Made by a program: the position numbers and the translations under genes. The notes below the pieces were generated by a model. The model was not told where the DNA came from. It saw only the letters and a program-made list of their open reading frames with translations, and made no database searches. Shown here piece by piece: positions 29,744 to 39,071 of a DNA stretch of 64,000 nucleotides; position 1 is the stretch's first letter, and each line of letters opens with the position of its first letter. This stretch comes from CAZUMJ01 sp964621605 (GTDB lineage Bacteria > Actinomycetota > Acidimicrobiia > Acidimicrobiales > Iamiaceae), in contig CAZUMJ010000011.1 in assembly GCA_964621605.1 (NCBI GenBank), forward strand, positions 11,405 through 75,404, written 5' to 3'.

Positions 29744-31486
29744 ATGTCAGAGCTGGATGCAGAGGCGGTCCATCAGCGCAGGTGGTGGGCACTTGCGGTG
29801 TTGTCGTTCAGCCTGTTGGTGACAGGTATCGACAACACGATCTTGAACGTGGCGCTGCCGCACCTGTCGGAGAGCCTGCACGCCACGAACAGCCAGCTGC
29901 AATGGATCGTCGACGGCTACACGATCGTGTACGCAGGGCTGATCCTCACCACGGGCAGCCTGGGCGACCGCTTTGGGCGCAAGGGTGCGCTCAGCCTCGG
30001 CCTGCTCGTGTTCGGCATCGGCTCTGCCATGTCCGCCTGGGCGACCTCGGCGGGGATGCTCATCGTCACCCGGGGTTTCATGGGCATCGGCGGCGCGCTC
30101 ATCATGCCGGCGACCCTGTCCATCCTGACCAACGTCTTCACCGACCCGAAGGAACGTGGGCGTGCCATCGGCGTGTGGGCGGGGGTATCTGCTGCAGGCA
30201 TCGCGTTCGGGCCGATCGTCGGTGGTTTCCTCATCGCACACCTGTGGTGGGGGTCGGTGTTCCTCGTGAACATCCCGATCGTGGCCATCGCCCTGGTCGC
30301 GGGGCACTACCTCCTCCCCACGTCGCGCGACCCCGAGGCCCCTCGCCTCGACCCCCTGGGCGCGTTGCTGTCCATCGCCGCGCTGATGACCTTGCTGTGG
30401 GGCCTCATCGAGGCGCCCGCGAAGGGTTGGGGCTCCACGCCGATCCTGGGCGCCTTCGGCGTCGGCTTCCTCGTCCTGGGGCTCTTCATCGCATGGGAGC
30501 TCCACACGGACCACCCGATGCTGGAGCTCCGGTTCTTCCAGAACCGCCGGTTCAGCGCCGCCAACATCGCGATCACGCTGGTGTTCTTCGCCCTGTTCGG
30601 GTCGAGCTTCCTGATCACCCAGCAGCTGCAGTTCGTCATGGGCTACAGCGCGCTGAAGGCCGGGTTCGCGATGATGCCGATCGCGGTGCCGCTCCTGATC
30701 CTTGGGCCGCTGTCGGCGCGGCTGGTCGAGCGAGTGGGCACCAAGGTGGTCGTGGTGGCAGGCCTCACCACCGTCTCGATCGGGCTGGGTTGGCTGAGCA
30801 CGGTCACCATCACCAGCGGGTACACCGCCATCCTCTTCCCGATGCTGGTGCTCGCCACCGGCATGGGCCTCACGATGGCACCCGCCACCGAGTCGATCAT
30901 GGGGTCGATCCCACGGGCGAAGGCGGGGATCGGCTCGGCCATGAACGACACGACGCGCCAGGTCGGAGGGGCGCTCGGCGTCGCCGTCATCGGATCGGTG
31001 CTCGCGTCGGTGTACCGCCCGCACGTCACCGAGAACCTTCGCCACACCATCCTCGGCAACCCCAACGTGATCGCTGCGGACCCGACCCGGGTGCACCAGG
31101 CGGTCGACGCGATCCGCGAACAGCTCGGCGCGGCCATGGTCGTCGCGAAGGACCTGCCGCACGCGCAGGGGCAGCAGGTCCTCGACGCGGCCCGTCAGGC
31201 GTTCGTCGACGGCTTCGGGGGCGCGGTTGCCGTCGGAGCGGGCGTGGCGTTGCTGGGTGCCATCATCGCGTTGCTCTTCCTGCCCGCCACCGCGGGCCCT
31301 GTCGAGGAGTCGTCGCCGTCGGTTCCAGGCGAGACCGCGGTGCCCGTGACCGATGCGACTCCCGGCGACGCGGATGGCTCCTCGACCGCGACGATCGACC
31401 CCAGCGAGTCGTCGCACGCCAGCCAACGTACGAGCGAGCTGCCGGAATCTGCCCCGGTTGGTGCCGCCACGGGGGACGTGCCATGA
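29744..31486 (+). CDS. MFS drug exporter, DHA2 (EmrB/QacA) family
   Basis: 580-residue integral membrane protein with about 14 helices, predicted proton-driven multidrug or metabolite efflux pump. The first helix contains TGIDNTILNVALPHL, the DHA2 motif D1, and the loop 2-3 motif A is GSLGDRFGRKGAL. SILTNVFTDPKERGRAIGVW lies in helix 4-5. A soluble Ser/Thr-rich tail follows the last helix (from about 520). GGAGG at 29733-29737 gives a strong Shine-Dalgarno sequence. It overlaps the tetR gene by 4 bp, which suggests substrate-induced control. The substrate is unknown. Confidence 0.9.
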   Translation: MSELDAEAVHQRRWWALAVLSFSLLVTGIDNTILNVALPHLSESLHATNSQLQWIVDGYTIVYAGLILTTGSLGDRFGRKGALSLGLLVFGIGSAMSAWATSAGMLIVTRGFMGIGGALIMPATLSILTNVFTDPKERGRAIGVWAGVSAAGIAFGPIVGGFLIAHLWWGSVFLVNIPIVAIALVAGHYLLPTSRDPEAPRLDPLGALLSIAALMTLLWGLIEAPAKGWGSTPILGAFGVGFLVLGLFIAWELHTDHPMLELRFFQNRRFSAANIAITLVFFALFGSSFLITQQLQFVMGYSALKAGFAMMPIAVPLLILGPLSARLVERVGTKVVVVAGLTTVSIGLGWLSTVTITSGYTAILFPMLVLATGMGLTMAPATESIMGSIPRAKAGIGSAMNDTTRQVGGALGVAVIGSVLASVYRPHVTENLRHTILGNPNVIAADPTRVHQAVDAIREQLGAAMVVAKDLPHAQGQQVLDAARQAFVDGFGGAVAVGAGVALLGAIIALLFLPATAGPVEESSPSVPGETAVPVTDATPGDADGSSTATIDPSESSHASQRTSELPESAPVGAATGDVP

Positions 31487-32127
31487 GCGACGCGGGTGCG
31501 CGGCGCCCCGGCCGACCCCGCGACCCGCAAGCCGATGAGGCGATCCTCCTCGCGGCCCGTGAGGTGATGGCTGAGAGCGGCTTCGGCGGCTTCACGGTCG
31601 ACGCGGTGGCGACGCGTGCCTCGGTCGGCAAGGCGACGATCTATCGCCGTTGGCCGTCGCGCGAGGCATTGGCGATGGACGTCGCACGATGCATCGTCGA
31701 ACCCGAGCAGGACCCCGACACCGGCTCGCTGCGTACCGACCTGATCGAACTGTTCACCACCGCCTACCTGACAAAGGTGCGTGCCCTGCGCGACCCGGAC
31801 GCGGGTGAGCCCTTGGCGGCGATCATCGCCGAGTCCGGGGTGAACCCCGAGTTGAAGGGCCTCGTCCACGAGTTCGTCGAACAGCGCCGCTCGCTGACGC
31901 GGACGATCTTCGATCGGGCCGTGGCACGTGGTGAGCTCGCGACCGACGTCGATCGAGATCTGGTCATCGATCTGCTCGCTGGCCCGCTGCTCTACCGCAC
32001 CCTCATGAGTGGGCGCACCGTCGATCGAGCCGTGGTGACGAGCATCGTCGACATCGTGTTGACCGGGCTCGGGGTGGTGGGTGCCACGCAGTCGGGTGGC
32101 GTCGTTCGGGGCAACGCGACTCGTTGA
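31483..32127 (+). CDS. TetR-family regulator of the MFS exporter
   Basis: 214 residues. The N-terminus RRPGRPRDPQADEAILLAA leads into a helix-turn-helix (FTVDAVATRASVGKATIYRRW, cited for landmark), and a C-terminal domain of the TetR_C type follows (TIFDRAVARGELATDVD). The ATG at 31483 overlaps the exporter stop (ATGA), so the two are co-translated. It probably represses the exporter operon and is released by an exported compound. A weak inverted repeat, CTACCC...GGGTAG, lies upstream of the exporter gene at about 29698-29727. Confidence 0.85.
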   Translation: MSDAGARRPGRPRDPQADEAILLAAREVMAESGFGGFTVDAVATRASVGKATIYRRWPSREALAMDVARCIVEPEQDPDTGSLRTDLIELFTTAYLTKVRALRDPDAGEPLAAIIAESGVNPELKGLVHEFVEQRRSLTRTIFDRAVARGELATDVDRDLVIDLLAGPLLYRTLMSGRTVDRAVVTSIVDIVLTGLGVVGATQSGGVVRGNATR

Positions 32128-32138
32128 TGGCTTGGCGG

Positions 32139-32912
32139 CTAGTCGATGTCTTGCACGGTGAGGCGCCGAGCCGCGTACGCCACGCCGACCAGTCCGACGA
32201 GCACCGGTACGACGTAGGAGATCGTCAGGTCTCGCTCTGCCAGAGAGAGCCCGACCCCCGTGTACGCCGACAGCAGCGACCGCAGATACGACAGCACCGA
32301 CAGCCGTGCCGCTCCTGCGCCTGATCGGGCGACGAACCCCTCCCACAGCAACAGGTAGGCGAGCCCCCACAGCAGCGCTCGACGGAAGCGCAGGCCGAGC
32401 GCCAGGAACACCCCGGAGTAGGCGATGACACCGAAGGTGGATGCGATCGCCAACCCTTCGATGAGGTAGCGGTCGCTGCCGGCAGCGGCAGCGGCGACCA
32501 CCAGTGGGATGACGACCAACGGGAGGCAGATCGTCAGGGTCGCGAGCCAGGCGCCTGCCGCGATCACCCAGCGGGGCACGCTCGGGAGCCACAGGTAGAC
32601 GAGCGAACGGTCGTCGACGAGGTCACCCAGCGCGGCCGATGCGAAGACCAGGCTCACCACCGGCACGAGGAGCGAGAGCCCGGCCTGGTTGAGGGCGCGG
32701 GTGGCGCTCTCGAGGCGGTCGAGCTCGAGCGAGGTCGAGGCGCCGATCCAGGCGCCCATCGCGATGCACGCCAGGCCGAGCCCGCCGAGGAGCAGAAGGC
32801 GGCCGCGGGTCGCGAGGCTGCGCAGCAGGACGCGGTAGATCGCACGTACGGCCGGGCCCGGGGGAACCCGGCTGATCGAGCGCGCGTCAGCGGCTGTGGG
32901 AAGCGTCGTCAT
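32139..32912 (-). CDS. ABC transporter membrane subunit
   Basis: 257 residues with about six membrane helices (for example LLLLGGLGLACIAMGAWIGA, LLVPVVSLVFASAALGDLV, and IAAGAWLATLTICLPLVV). The sequence DDRSLVYLWLPSVPRWVI between helices resembles ABC-2 permeases, which retain a short cytoplasmic region between helices 2 and 3. It is the last of four genes on the minus strand that overlap by 4 bp each, and it follows its likely ATPase. The transported substrate is unknown. Confidence 0.75.
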   Translation of the reverse strand: MTTLPTAADARSISRVPPGPAVRAIYRVLLRSLATRGRLLLLGGLGLACIAMGAWIGASTSLELDRLESATRALNQAGLSLLVPVVSLVFASAALGDLVDDRSLVYLWLPSVPRWVIAAGAWLATLTICLPLVVIPLVVAAAAAGSDRYLIEGLAIASTFGVIAYSGVFLALGLRFRRALLWGLAYLLLWEGFVARSGAGAARLSVLSYLRSLLSAYTGVGLSLAERDLTISYVVPVLVGLVGVAYAARRLTVQDID

Positions 32913-33886
32913 CGTTGCCCCACCAGATAGCGGAAGACGCTGTCGAGGTCGTCGTCGAGCGGTACCACCTCGCGCAGGTGCGCGCCCTGGGCGGCGGCGA
33001 CCTGTGCGACAGAGCGACGGAACTGCGCGACCTCTGTCGTGTCGACGGTCAGCGTGGTGGCATCCACGATGCGAACTGCTTCGACGCACTCGATGGCCAG
33101 AAGCCCGCCCGCCACAGGGCCGGGCCGGTCTGTCGAGATGCGGAGGCGATGGGGGCGGTCGTCCATCAGGTCGCGAATCGCTCTGAAGTCGCCTTCGGCA
33201 GCGAGTCTTCCCTGTGCGATGACGAGGACGCGCGAGCCGAGCCGTTCGACCTCGTCGAGCACGTGGCTCGACACGATGACGCAGGTGCCGTCGTCGCCGA
33301 GGCGATGGAACAGGTCGATGAGGTGCCGTCGCTGCCGCGGGTCGAGGCCGGTGAGCGGCTCGTCGAGTACGAGGACGTCTGGTTCGTGGACGAGCGCTTG
33401 GGCCACCTTCACGCGTTGGCGCATGCCCTTCGAGTAGGTCGTGATGCTCCGCGTGTCGGAGGGATCCAACTCGACCGTGTCGAGGGCCCGTGCAGCGGCC
33501 GCATCCGCGTCGGGCACGCCGTGCAGGACGGCGATGAGGCGAACGAACTCGCGTGCGGTGCGCGAGTCGAGCAGCGTCTCCTGCTGGGGCACCAGCCCGA
33601 GGCGAGCCCGCACGGCCAGATCGGTGCGGGGGTTGCCGCCGTGGATGCGTACCTGACCCTGGGAGGGCGACGTGAGGCCGCACAGCAGCCTCAGGAGCGT
33701 GGACTTCCCGGCGCCGTTCGGGCCGAGCAGCGCCGTCACCCCCGGGCGAACGGTGAAGGTCACCTCGGAGACCGCCACCAGCGAGCCGAACCACTTCGAC
33801 ACCTTGTCGACGAAGATGGGTGGCGGCGCCGGCGCGTCAGACGGAGGTGGCGGGGGAGGTGGGACGTCGGGGGAGAGCGTCGTCAT
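32909..33886 (-). CDS. ABC transporter ATP-binding subunit
   Basis: 325 residues. A Pro-rich N-terminus (about 1-22, with runs of P) precedes the nucleotide-binding domain: Walker A GPNGAGKST, Q-loop PQQE, signature YSKGMRQR, Walker B VLVLDEP, and H-switch SSHVLDEV. It belongs to the ABC-2 type (CcmA-like). It overlaps the permease genes on both sides by 4 bp. The C-terminal extension (about 245-325) is typical of ABC-2 exporters. Confidence 0.88.
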   Translation of the reverse strand: MTTLSPDVPPPPPPPSDAPAPPPIFVDKVSKWFGSLVAVSEVTFTVRPGVTALLGPNGAGKSTLLRLLCGLTSPSQGQVRIHGGNPRTDLAVRARLGLVPQQETLLDSRTAREFVRLIAVLHGVPDADAAAARALDTVELDPSDTRSITTYSKGMRQRVKVAQALVHEPDVLVLDEPLTGLDPRQRRHLIDLFHRLGDDGTCVIVSSHVLDEVERLGSRVLVIAQGRLAAEGDFRAIRDLMDDRPHRLRISTDRPGPVAGGLLAIECVEAVRIVDATTLTVDTTEVAQFRRSVAQVAAAQGAHLREVVPLDDDLDSVFRYLVGQR

Positions 33887-34746
33887 CGGGTCACCTCGAG
33901 GCGTTGGTAGCGCACCCAACACACGGCCGCCCAGAGCGCCGTCCAACCGATCGTCGCGGTGAGCGCCTGGCCGAGCGTGGTCAGCGCCGTGGCATGTGAC
34001 CCGTCGTGGATGCGGCTCGCGAGGTCGAACGGTACGAGGAACAAGTTGAGCATCTGGGCGGCGTGACCACTGCCGGTGTCGAGCACTCCCGCGACCGCGG
34101 CGCTGAGCAGGAGCGCGATCACGATGCCACCGCTGGCGAACGACTTGCGGTCGGTGAGCGACGAGACGCCCATCGAGAGCGCCGTGTAGAAGGCCGTCAT
34201 CGCGATGCCAGAGAGCAGGATGTGGCCGATCGTGGTGGCGAGTCCACCGATGCCGTCGGGGCCGTGGCCCTGGAGGCTGAACGCGATCATCATCAGCAAC
34301 GGCGGGCCGATCGTGACCGCGAACAGCACATTGGCGATCGCCCAGGCCTTCCCGACGAGGTACGTCGTTCGGTTCAGCGGCGACGCCAGGTACAGGCCCA
34401 GCATGCCCGTGCGGCGATCGGGGCACAGCACCTCGGGGGCGACGAACGCCACGAAGAGGGCCACCGCTGAGACGACGTAGCTGTAGTACTCGCCATAGCT
34501 GGGGAGTTGCGATTGGACGGCCGTGTCGTCGGGGGTGAGCGCCGCGATGCCCACGAAGACGATGGCGGGCACGTAGGCAAGCGCGATCGACAGGACGGGG
34601 AGTGCCTTTGACCACGCGGGTCGCTTCAGGCCGAGCACGCGACCGACCGCATGCAGCATGACGCTGCGCATCGCGGTGGCGGGCGAGAGTCGGACACCGT
34701 CGTAGCGGCGGTAGCCCCGTTCGAGGATGCGGGCGTCGTCGCTCAT
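33883..34746 (-). CDS. ABC transporter membrane subunit
   Basis: 287 residues with about six membrane helices. The N-terminal ILERGYRRYDGVRL, then LGLKRPAWSKALPVLSIAL, and PEVLCPDRRTGMLGLYLASPL resemble ABC-2 exporter permeases; the RRTGML region matches the cytoplasmic coupling segment of that class. It is the second gene of the operon and overlaps both ATPase genes by 4 bp. It probably pairs with the ATPase encoded just upstream or downstream. Confidence 0.78.
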   Translation of the reverse strand: MSDDARILERGYRRYDGVRLSPATAMRSVMLHAVGRVLGLKRPAWSKALPVLSIALAYVPAIVFVGIAALTPDDTAVQSQLPSYGEYYSYVVSAVALFVAFVAPEVLCPDRRTGMLGLYLASPLNRTTYLVGKAWAIANVLFAVTIGPPLLMMIAFSLQGHGPDGIGGLATTIGHILLSGIAMTAFYTALSMGVSSLTDRKSFASGGIVIALLLSAAVAGVLDTGSGHAAQMLNLFLVPFDLASRIHDGSHATALTTLGQALTATIGWTALWAAVCWVRYQRLEVTR

Positions 34747-35717
34747 TGCTGCAACCCCAAGAAGACGTCCTCGAGGGTGGTGGTCCGAGGAACGAGTCGA
34801 CGGATGCCCACGGTGCGCGTCGCTGCGATCACATCTCTGACGACGTCGACGAGGGCGTCTGCATCGTCGCTCTTTCGTGGCGGCAGTACGACGAGATGCG
34901 AGCCGTCGCCGGTGACGTCGAGGTGCGCGCTGCGCAGAGCGGCGCTGACCAGCTGGAGCTCGTCGGCGTCGCCCACGAGCTCCAGCTGGATTCCTCGGCT
35001 GGAGCCGCGCAGGTCGCGAATGGGCCCGGATGCCGCGACGACGCCGTCGCGCAAGATGACCACCCCGTCGCAGACGCGCTCGACCTCCTCGAGGAGGTGC
35101 GACGACAACAGGACGTGGATGCCGAAGTCGCGCCCGACGCGTGCGATGAGGTCGAGCATGTCATCGCGTTGCACGGGGTCGAGTCCGTCGGTCGGCTCGT
35201 CGAGGAGGATCAGGTCGGGGTCATGCACGATCGCTTGCGCGAGCTTGGCGCGCTGGCGCTGGCCCGTCGACATGGTGCCGAGCGGCCGGAAGCGCTCCTC
35301 ACCCAGACCGACCTGCCACAAGACGTCGCTCGCCCGGTTCACCGCAACGCGATGGGGAAGGCCATGGATCTCCCCGATGTGTTGCACGAAGTCGCTGACC
35401 CGTACGTCGGGGGCGACACGGTGGTGCTCCGGGCTGTAGCCGATCCGCGCCCGGATGGTGGGACCGTGCGTCACGGGGTCGAGCCCGAGCACCTGAAGTG
35501 AGCCACTGTCGGGGTGGTGGAGGCCGAGCAACATGCCGAGCAGGGTGGTCTTCCCGGCGCCGTTGGACCCGAGCAGGCCCGTGACACCGGGTGAGACGTT
35601 GAGGTCGGCGCCGCTGAAGACTGTGGTCTTTCCCCAGCGCTTCGTCAGACCGTGTGCCTGGACGATCGGGGGGTCGGTGCCGCGCTCGGCCGCGGGAAGA
35701 GGGTCCGCGTCGGGCAT
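34743..35717 (-). CDS. ABC transporter ATP-binding subunit
   Basis: 324 residues. It has Walker [10 protein letters not shown], signature MSTGQRQR, Walker B LILLDEP and H-switch SSHLLEEV, with an ABC-2 C-terminal extension. It is the first gene of the four-gene operon (ATPase, permease, ATPase, permease). ATG at 35717 with TAAGCT 6 nt upstream on the minus strand. The two-ATPase two-permease layout suggests either two related exporters or one heteromeric exporter. Confidence 0.88.
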   Translation of the reverse strand: MPDADPLPAAERGTDPPIVQAHGLTKRWGKTTVFSGADLNVSPGVTGLLGSNGAGKTTLLGMLLGLHHPDSGSLQVLGLDPVTHGPTIRARIGYSPEHHRVAPDVRVSDFVQHIGEIHGLPHRVAVNRASDVLWQVGLGEERFRPLGTMSTGQRQRAKLAQAIVHDPDLILLDEPTDGLDPVQRDDMLDLIARVGRDFGIHVLLSSHLLEEVERVCDGVVILRDGVVAASGPIRDLRGSSRGIQLELVGDADELQLVSAALRSAHLDVTGDGSHLVVLPPRKSDDADALVDVVRDVIAATRTVGIRRLVPRTTTLEDVFLGLQQ

Positions 35718-35723
35718 TCGCCG

Positions 35724-35729
35724 AGCTTA
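35724..35729 (-). promoter_or_regulatory. -10 box TAAGCT of the ABC operon
   Basis: On the minus strand TAAGCT is 6 nt before the ATG at 35717, with no Shine-Dalgarno sequence. It faces the ilvD promoter about 37 bp away. Confidence 0.4.
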
Positions 35730-35765
35730 CGGTGCGGCTGGATGTGTGCCGGGGAGGTCGGGCGG

Positions 35766-35771
35766 TAGCCT
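35766..35771 (+). promoter_or_regulatory. -10 box TAGCCT of ilvD
   Basis: TAGCCT is 7 nt before the ilvD ATG at 35779 with no Shine-Dalgarno sequence. Unlike ilvB and leuA, there is no room for a leader peptide or attenuator. Confidence 0.5.
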
Positions 35772-35778
35772 CGCCGAC

Positions 35779-37473
35779 ATGGCAGAAGACGGCACTCCGG
35801 TCAACGTCAAGATTCGCTCCGGCGAGGTCACCGACGGGTACGAACGGGCGCCGGCCCGGTCGATGCTGCGCGCGATCGGCATGAACGACGAGGACTTCTC
35901 CAAGGCGCAGGTTGGCGTCGCTTCGTCGTGGAACGAGGTGACCCCGTGCAACCTCCCCCTCGATCGCTTGGCGAAGCGCTCGAAGGAAGGCGTCCGTGCG
36001 GCGGGCGGCTTCCCCATCGAGTTCGTCACCATCGCGGTCTCCGACGCCATCTCGATGGGCCACGAGGGCATGCGCGGCTCGTTGGTCAGCCGCGAGGTCA
36101 TCGCGGACTCCGTCGAGACCGTCATGCACGCAGAGCGTCTCGACGCGCTCCTGACCTTCGCCGGGTGCGACAAGTCGCTCCCCGGCATGTTGATGGCTGC
36201 CGCTCGGCTGAACGTGCCCACCGTGTTCCTTTACGGCGGGAGCATCTTGCCGGGTCACCACAACGGGCAGGTGCTCGACATCACGAGCGTCTTCGAGGCC
36301 GTGGGTGCCAAGGCTGCGGGCACCATCAGCGACGAGGACTTCGACGCGATCGAACGCAACGCGTGTCCGACCGAGGGGTCGTGTGCCGGCATGTTCACCG
36401 CCAACACCATGGCGTCGGTCGCCGAGGCGCTCGGCATGTCACTGCCGGGGAGCTCGTGTCCGCCGGCGGTCGATCGTCGGCGCGACGACTTCGCCTACGC
36501 CTCGGGCAAGGCGGTCATGAACCTGCTGCGACTGGGCATCCGGCCTCGCGACATCCTCACGAAGGAAGCCTTCGAGAACGCCATCGCCGTGGTCATGGCG
36601 CTGGGTGGCTCGACCAACGCCGTGCTGCACCTGCTCGCGATCGCGCACGAGGCGGAGGTCGACCTCACCCTCGACGACTTCAACCGGGTCGCGGCACGTG
36701 CGCCGCACATCGCCGACACGAAGCCGCACGGCAAGTACCACATGGTCGACATCGACCGCGTCGGCGGCATCCCCACCGTCATGCGCGAACTGCTCGACGC
36801 GGGCATCCTGCACGGCGACTGCATGACCGTCACCGGTCGGACCGTGGCCGAGAACCTCGCGCTTATCGATCCGCCCGCGCCTGACGGCGAGGTGGTGCAC
36901 CCCCTCTCCGACCCGATCCACGCGCAAGGCGGCTTGGCCATCCTCACCGGCTCGATGGCCCCGAATGGGTCGGTCGTGAAGGTTGCCGGCATCGACTTCG
37001 AGCAGTTCGAGGGGCCGGCCCGGGTGTTCGATGGCGAGCAGGCGGCGATGGACGCAATCCTCGCGGGTCACATCAACGCCGGTGATGTGCTTGTCATCCG
37101 TTACGAAGGTCCGAAGGGCGGGCCCGGCATGCGCGAGATGCTGGCGGTCACCGGTGCGATGAAGGGTGCCGGCCGCGGTGGCGACTGCGCGCTCATCACC
37201 GACGGGCGCTTCTCGGGTGGTACCCACGGCTTCTGCATCGGTCACGTGGCTCCCGAAGCGGTCGACGGCGGTCCGATCGCCTTCGTTCGTGAAGGGGATC
37301 GCATCGCGATCGACGTGGTCGCGCACACCATCGACCTGCTCGTCGATCCCGCCGAGCTCGAGGCACGCAAGGCCGACTGGAAGCTGCCAGAGCCGCGCTA
37401 CACCAAGGGTGTCTTGGCGAAGTACGCCCGGCTCGCGCAAGGCGCCGACCACGGCGCCATCACGATGCCCTGA
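35779..37473 (+). CDS. ilvD: dihydroxy-acid dehydratase
   Basis: 564-residue Fe-S enzyme that dehydrates dihydroxyisovalerate and dihydroxymethylvalerate to the keto acids in valine, leucine and isoleucine synthesis. Conserved cysteines C57 (VTPCNLPL), C130 ([11 protein letters not shown]) and C202 ([13 protein letters not shown]) are the probable cluster ligands. [16 protein letters not shown] near the C-terminus is the second family signature. The frame opens upstream, but the ATG at 35779 gives the family N-terminus. It is separated from ilvBNC by two unrelated genes. The last 14 bp overlap the convergent gene. Confidence 0.95.
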   Translation: MAEDGTPVNVKIRSGEVTDGYERAPARSMLRAIGMNDEDFSKAQVGVASSWNEVTPCNLPLDRLAKRSKEGVRAAGGFPIEFVTIAVSDAISMGHEGMRGSLVSREVIADSVETVMHAERLDALLTFAGCDKSLPGMLMAAARLNVPTVFLYGGSILPGHHNGQVLDITSVFEAVGAKAAGTISDEDFDAIERNACPTEGSCAGMFTANTMASVAEALGMSLPGSSCPPAVDRRRDDFAYASGKAVMNLLRLGIRPRDILTKEAFENAIAVVMALGGSTNAVLHLLAIAHEAEVDLTLDDFNRVAARAPHIADTKPHGKYHMVDIDRVGGIPTVMRELLDAGILHGDCMTVTGRTVAENLALIDPPAPDGEVVHPLSDPIHAQGGLAILTGSMAPNGSVVKVAGIDFEQFEGPARVFDGEQAAMDAILAGHINAGDVLVIRYEGPKGGPGMREMLAVTGAMKGAGRGGDCALITDGRFSGGTHGFCIGHVAPEAVDGGPIAFVREGDRIAIDVVAHTIDLLVDPAELEARKADWKLPEPRYTKGVLAKYARLAQGADHGAITMP

Positions 37474-38911
37474 GTCGGCGCACGTCGCGGACGGCGACCA
37501 CCACGAGGACGGTGCCGACCAGCAGGATCGGGTCGGCGGTCGACCGAAAGCGTGCGTTCTCCCCGACGTCGAACAACTGTGTGCCGATGTGCGTCGTGGC
37601 GATGATGAGCCACGCGATCGCCGCTGACAGCGCGGTGCGCGGGTCGCCGGCTTGCCGTGCTCGCCACGCCACCCACGGCAATGCGAGCAGGCACACAACT
37701 GCCGCCAGGAGCACGAGCCACTCTTCACGGCTCACGTGCCACCTGGAATAGCCGTTGCTGAACGGGCTCATTGCCGGTTCCACCGAGCCCAGGGCGAGGG
37801 CCTCAACCCGGGCCGGACCGCGCAGGGCGTGCTGGTTCGGCGGACGGGTACGAATGTCCGGGGTCGCGGGGTAGTACGCGATGGCGAGTGCCCGGTTGAC
37901 GGTGCGCAGATACAGCCCGGGGTCGTGCCGGATGATCCACAGCGAGTCGGCGGTGAGCGCGCGTTCGCACCCCAGCACAGATCGCTGGTTGAACGAGTAG
38001 TAGGGCGGCGCCTTGACTCGATCGAAGCGGTCGAGTGCGGGCGCGTCGGTGCGCGGCCCGAGGTGCCCGTAGCGGGCCGGTGCATCGGAGCAGGGTGCGA
38101 TGGACACCGACTCGATCGAGATCTTGCCCTGGCGGAACAGCGCCTGGCGCTCGGCGCGGTCCATGAACGTGCTGCTCATGTGGCTGAGGTTGATGCCCTG
38201 CATGGTGCTCATCGTGGGGCTTCCGAACACCACGGCGTTCTTGGCGATGACGGCCGCGCCGACGACGAAGGCGGGGAGCAGGGCCAGCAGCAGTGCGCGT
38301 CGGTGCGACGCGACCACGGTCAGACCGAGCACGACGGCGGCCCCGATGACCCAGATTGGTTGGAAGAGCACCCGGGTGAGGGCCAGCAGGGCCAGCAGCC
38401 CGGCGAAGGCGGCAAGCGGGGCGAGGCGCCACGACCGAGCCCAGCGCTGGAGCGCATAGGCGAGTCCGACCATCGCGACGCGCTCGAAGTGGGTGTACAG
38501 CAGGAAGTTCTCGTACTGCACCACGGTGGGGCTGATCATCACCAGGGTGGCCAGGACGAAGGCCGTCCGGGCGTGTAGGCCGCAGCCTCGGAGAAGTTCG
38601 AGGAGCATGAGGGCCATGGCTGCAGAAGCCGCGAGGTAGAGCGCTTGGAAGGCGACAGCGCTTCCGCCGCCAGTCAGGCGGAGCACGATGCCGACGAAGA
38701 GGTTGAAGCCGGGCGGCTGCATGTGGAGGTACCAGATGCTGCGCCAGAGATCGTGCTGGAGGATGTCCGCGTCGAGGAGTTGTTGTCCCCAGTTCACGAG
38801 GCTCGCGTCGAAGCGGACCCCGAGGAACCAGTACGCGACGCGGCTCATCGCGAGGACGGCCAACAGTGCGAGGTGAGGACGCGCGGCGCGCACGGACAGG
38901 CCGCGGATCAC
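37460..38911 (-). CDS. multispanning membrane protein, possible GT-C-type glycosyltransferase
   Basis: 483 residues with about ten membrane helices. The N-terminal part ([28 protein letters not shown], landmark), followed by [20 protein letters not shown], has the overall look of lipid-linked sugar transferases of the ArnT/PMT (GT-C) fold. A large polar loop (about 250-385) is probably extracytoplasmic. No decisive motif is seen, so the enzyme class is a guess. The GTG at 38911 has TAGGGT 6 nt upstream. It lies next to an acyltransferase that also modifies surface sugars, which supports a cell-envelope role. Confidence 0.55.
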   Translation of the reverse strand: MIRGLSVRAARPHLALLAVLAMSRVAYWFLGVRFDASLVNWGQQLLDADILQHDLWRSIWYLHMQPPGFNLFVGIVLRLTGGGSAVAFQALYLAASAAMALMLLELLRGCGLHARTAFVLATLVMISPTVVQYENFLLYTHFERVAMVGLAYALQRWARSWRLAPLAAFAGLLALLALTRVLFQPIWVIGAAVVLGLTVVASHRRALLLALLPAFVVGAAVIAKNAVVFGSPTMSTMQGINLSHMSSTFMDRAERQALFRQGKISIESVSIAPCSDAPARYGHLGPRTDAPALDRFDRVKAPPYYSFNQRSVLGCERALTADSLWIIRHDPGLYLRTVNRALAIAYYPATPDIRTRPPNQHALRGPARVEALALGSVEPAMSPFSNGYSRWHVSREEWLVLLAAVVCLLALPWVAWRARQAGDPRTALSAAIAWLIIATTHIGTQLFDVGENARFRSTADPILLVGTVLVVVAVRDVRRLRAS

Positions 38912-38917
38912 GGGGTC

Positions 38918-38923
38918 ACCCTA
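38918..38923 (-). promoter_or_regulatory. -10 box TAGGGT of the membrane-protein gene
   Basis: On the minus strand TAGGGT lies 6 nt (GACCCC) upstream of the GTG at 38911, without a Shine-Dalgarno sequence. Confidence 0.4.
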
Positions 38924-39003
38924 CTCGTCACCGCAGCGGGCCCCAGGGGCCCAGCGCGCGGTGGGCGGTCAGCTGTGGCCCCCTTCCGGCGCGCACCAGC
39001 CGC

Positions 39004-39009
39004 TAGCAT
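39004..39009 (+). promoter_or_regulatory. -10 box TAGCAT before an acyltransferase leader ORF
   Basis: TAGCAT is 8 nt upstream of a GTG at 39018 that opens a 17-codon ORF leading into the acyltransferase gene. The spacing fits leaderless translation of that mini-ORF. Confidence 0.35.
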
Positions 39010-39017
39010 CGCCCGTC

Positions 39018-39071
39018 GTGTCAGCTCCGCCTTCGGACCCGCGACCCTGTCGCTCGACCCGCTGCGGATGA
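39018..39071 (+). CDS. possible upstream leader ORF (MSAPPSDPRPCRSTRCG)
   Basis: Seventeen codons from GTG 39018 to TGA 39069-39071; the stop overlaps the acyltransferase ATG at 39068 as ATGA. The acyltransferase has no Shine-Dalgarno sequence of its own, so translation coupling from this peptide is plausible. A one-base indel fusing this segment to the acyltransferase is another explanation. Confidence 0.35.
   Translation: MSAPPSDPRPCRSTRCG

Noticed and set aside
29747..31426. 559-codon open frame on the minus strand opposite the MFS exporter
   Set aside because: The plus-strand frame encodes a complete DHA2 transporter with its motifs; the antisense frame is Gln/Arg/His-rich with no recognisable domain, a typical shadow in GC-rich DNA.
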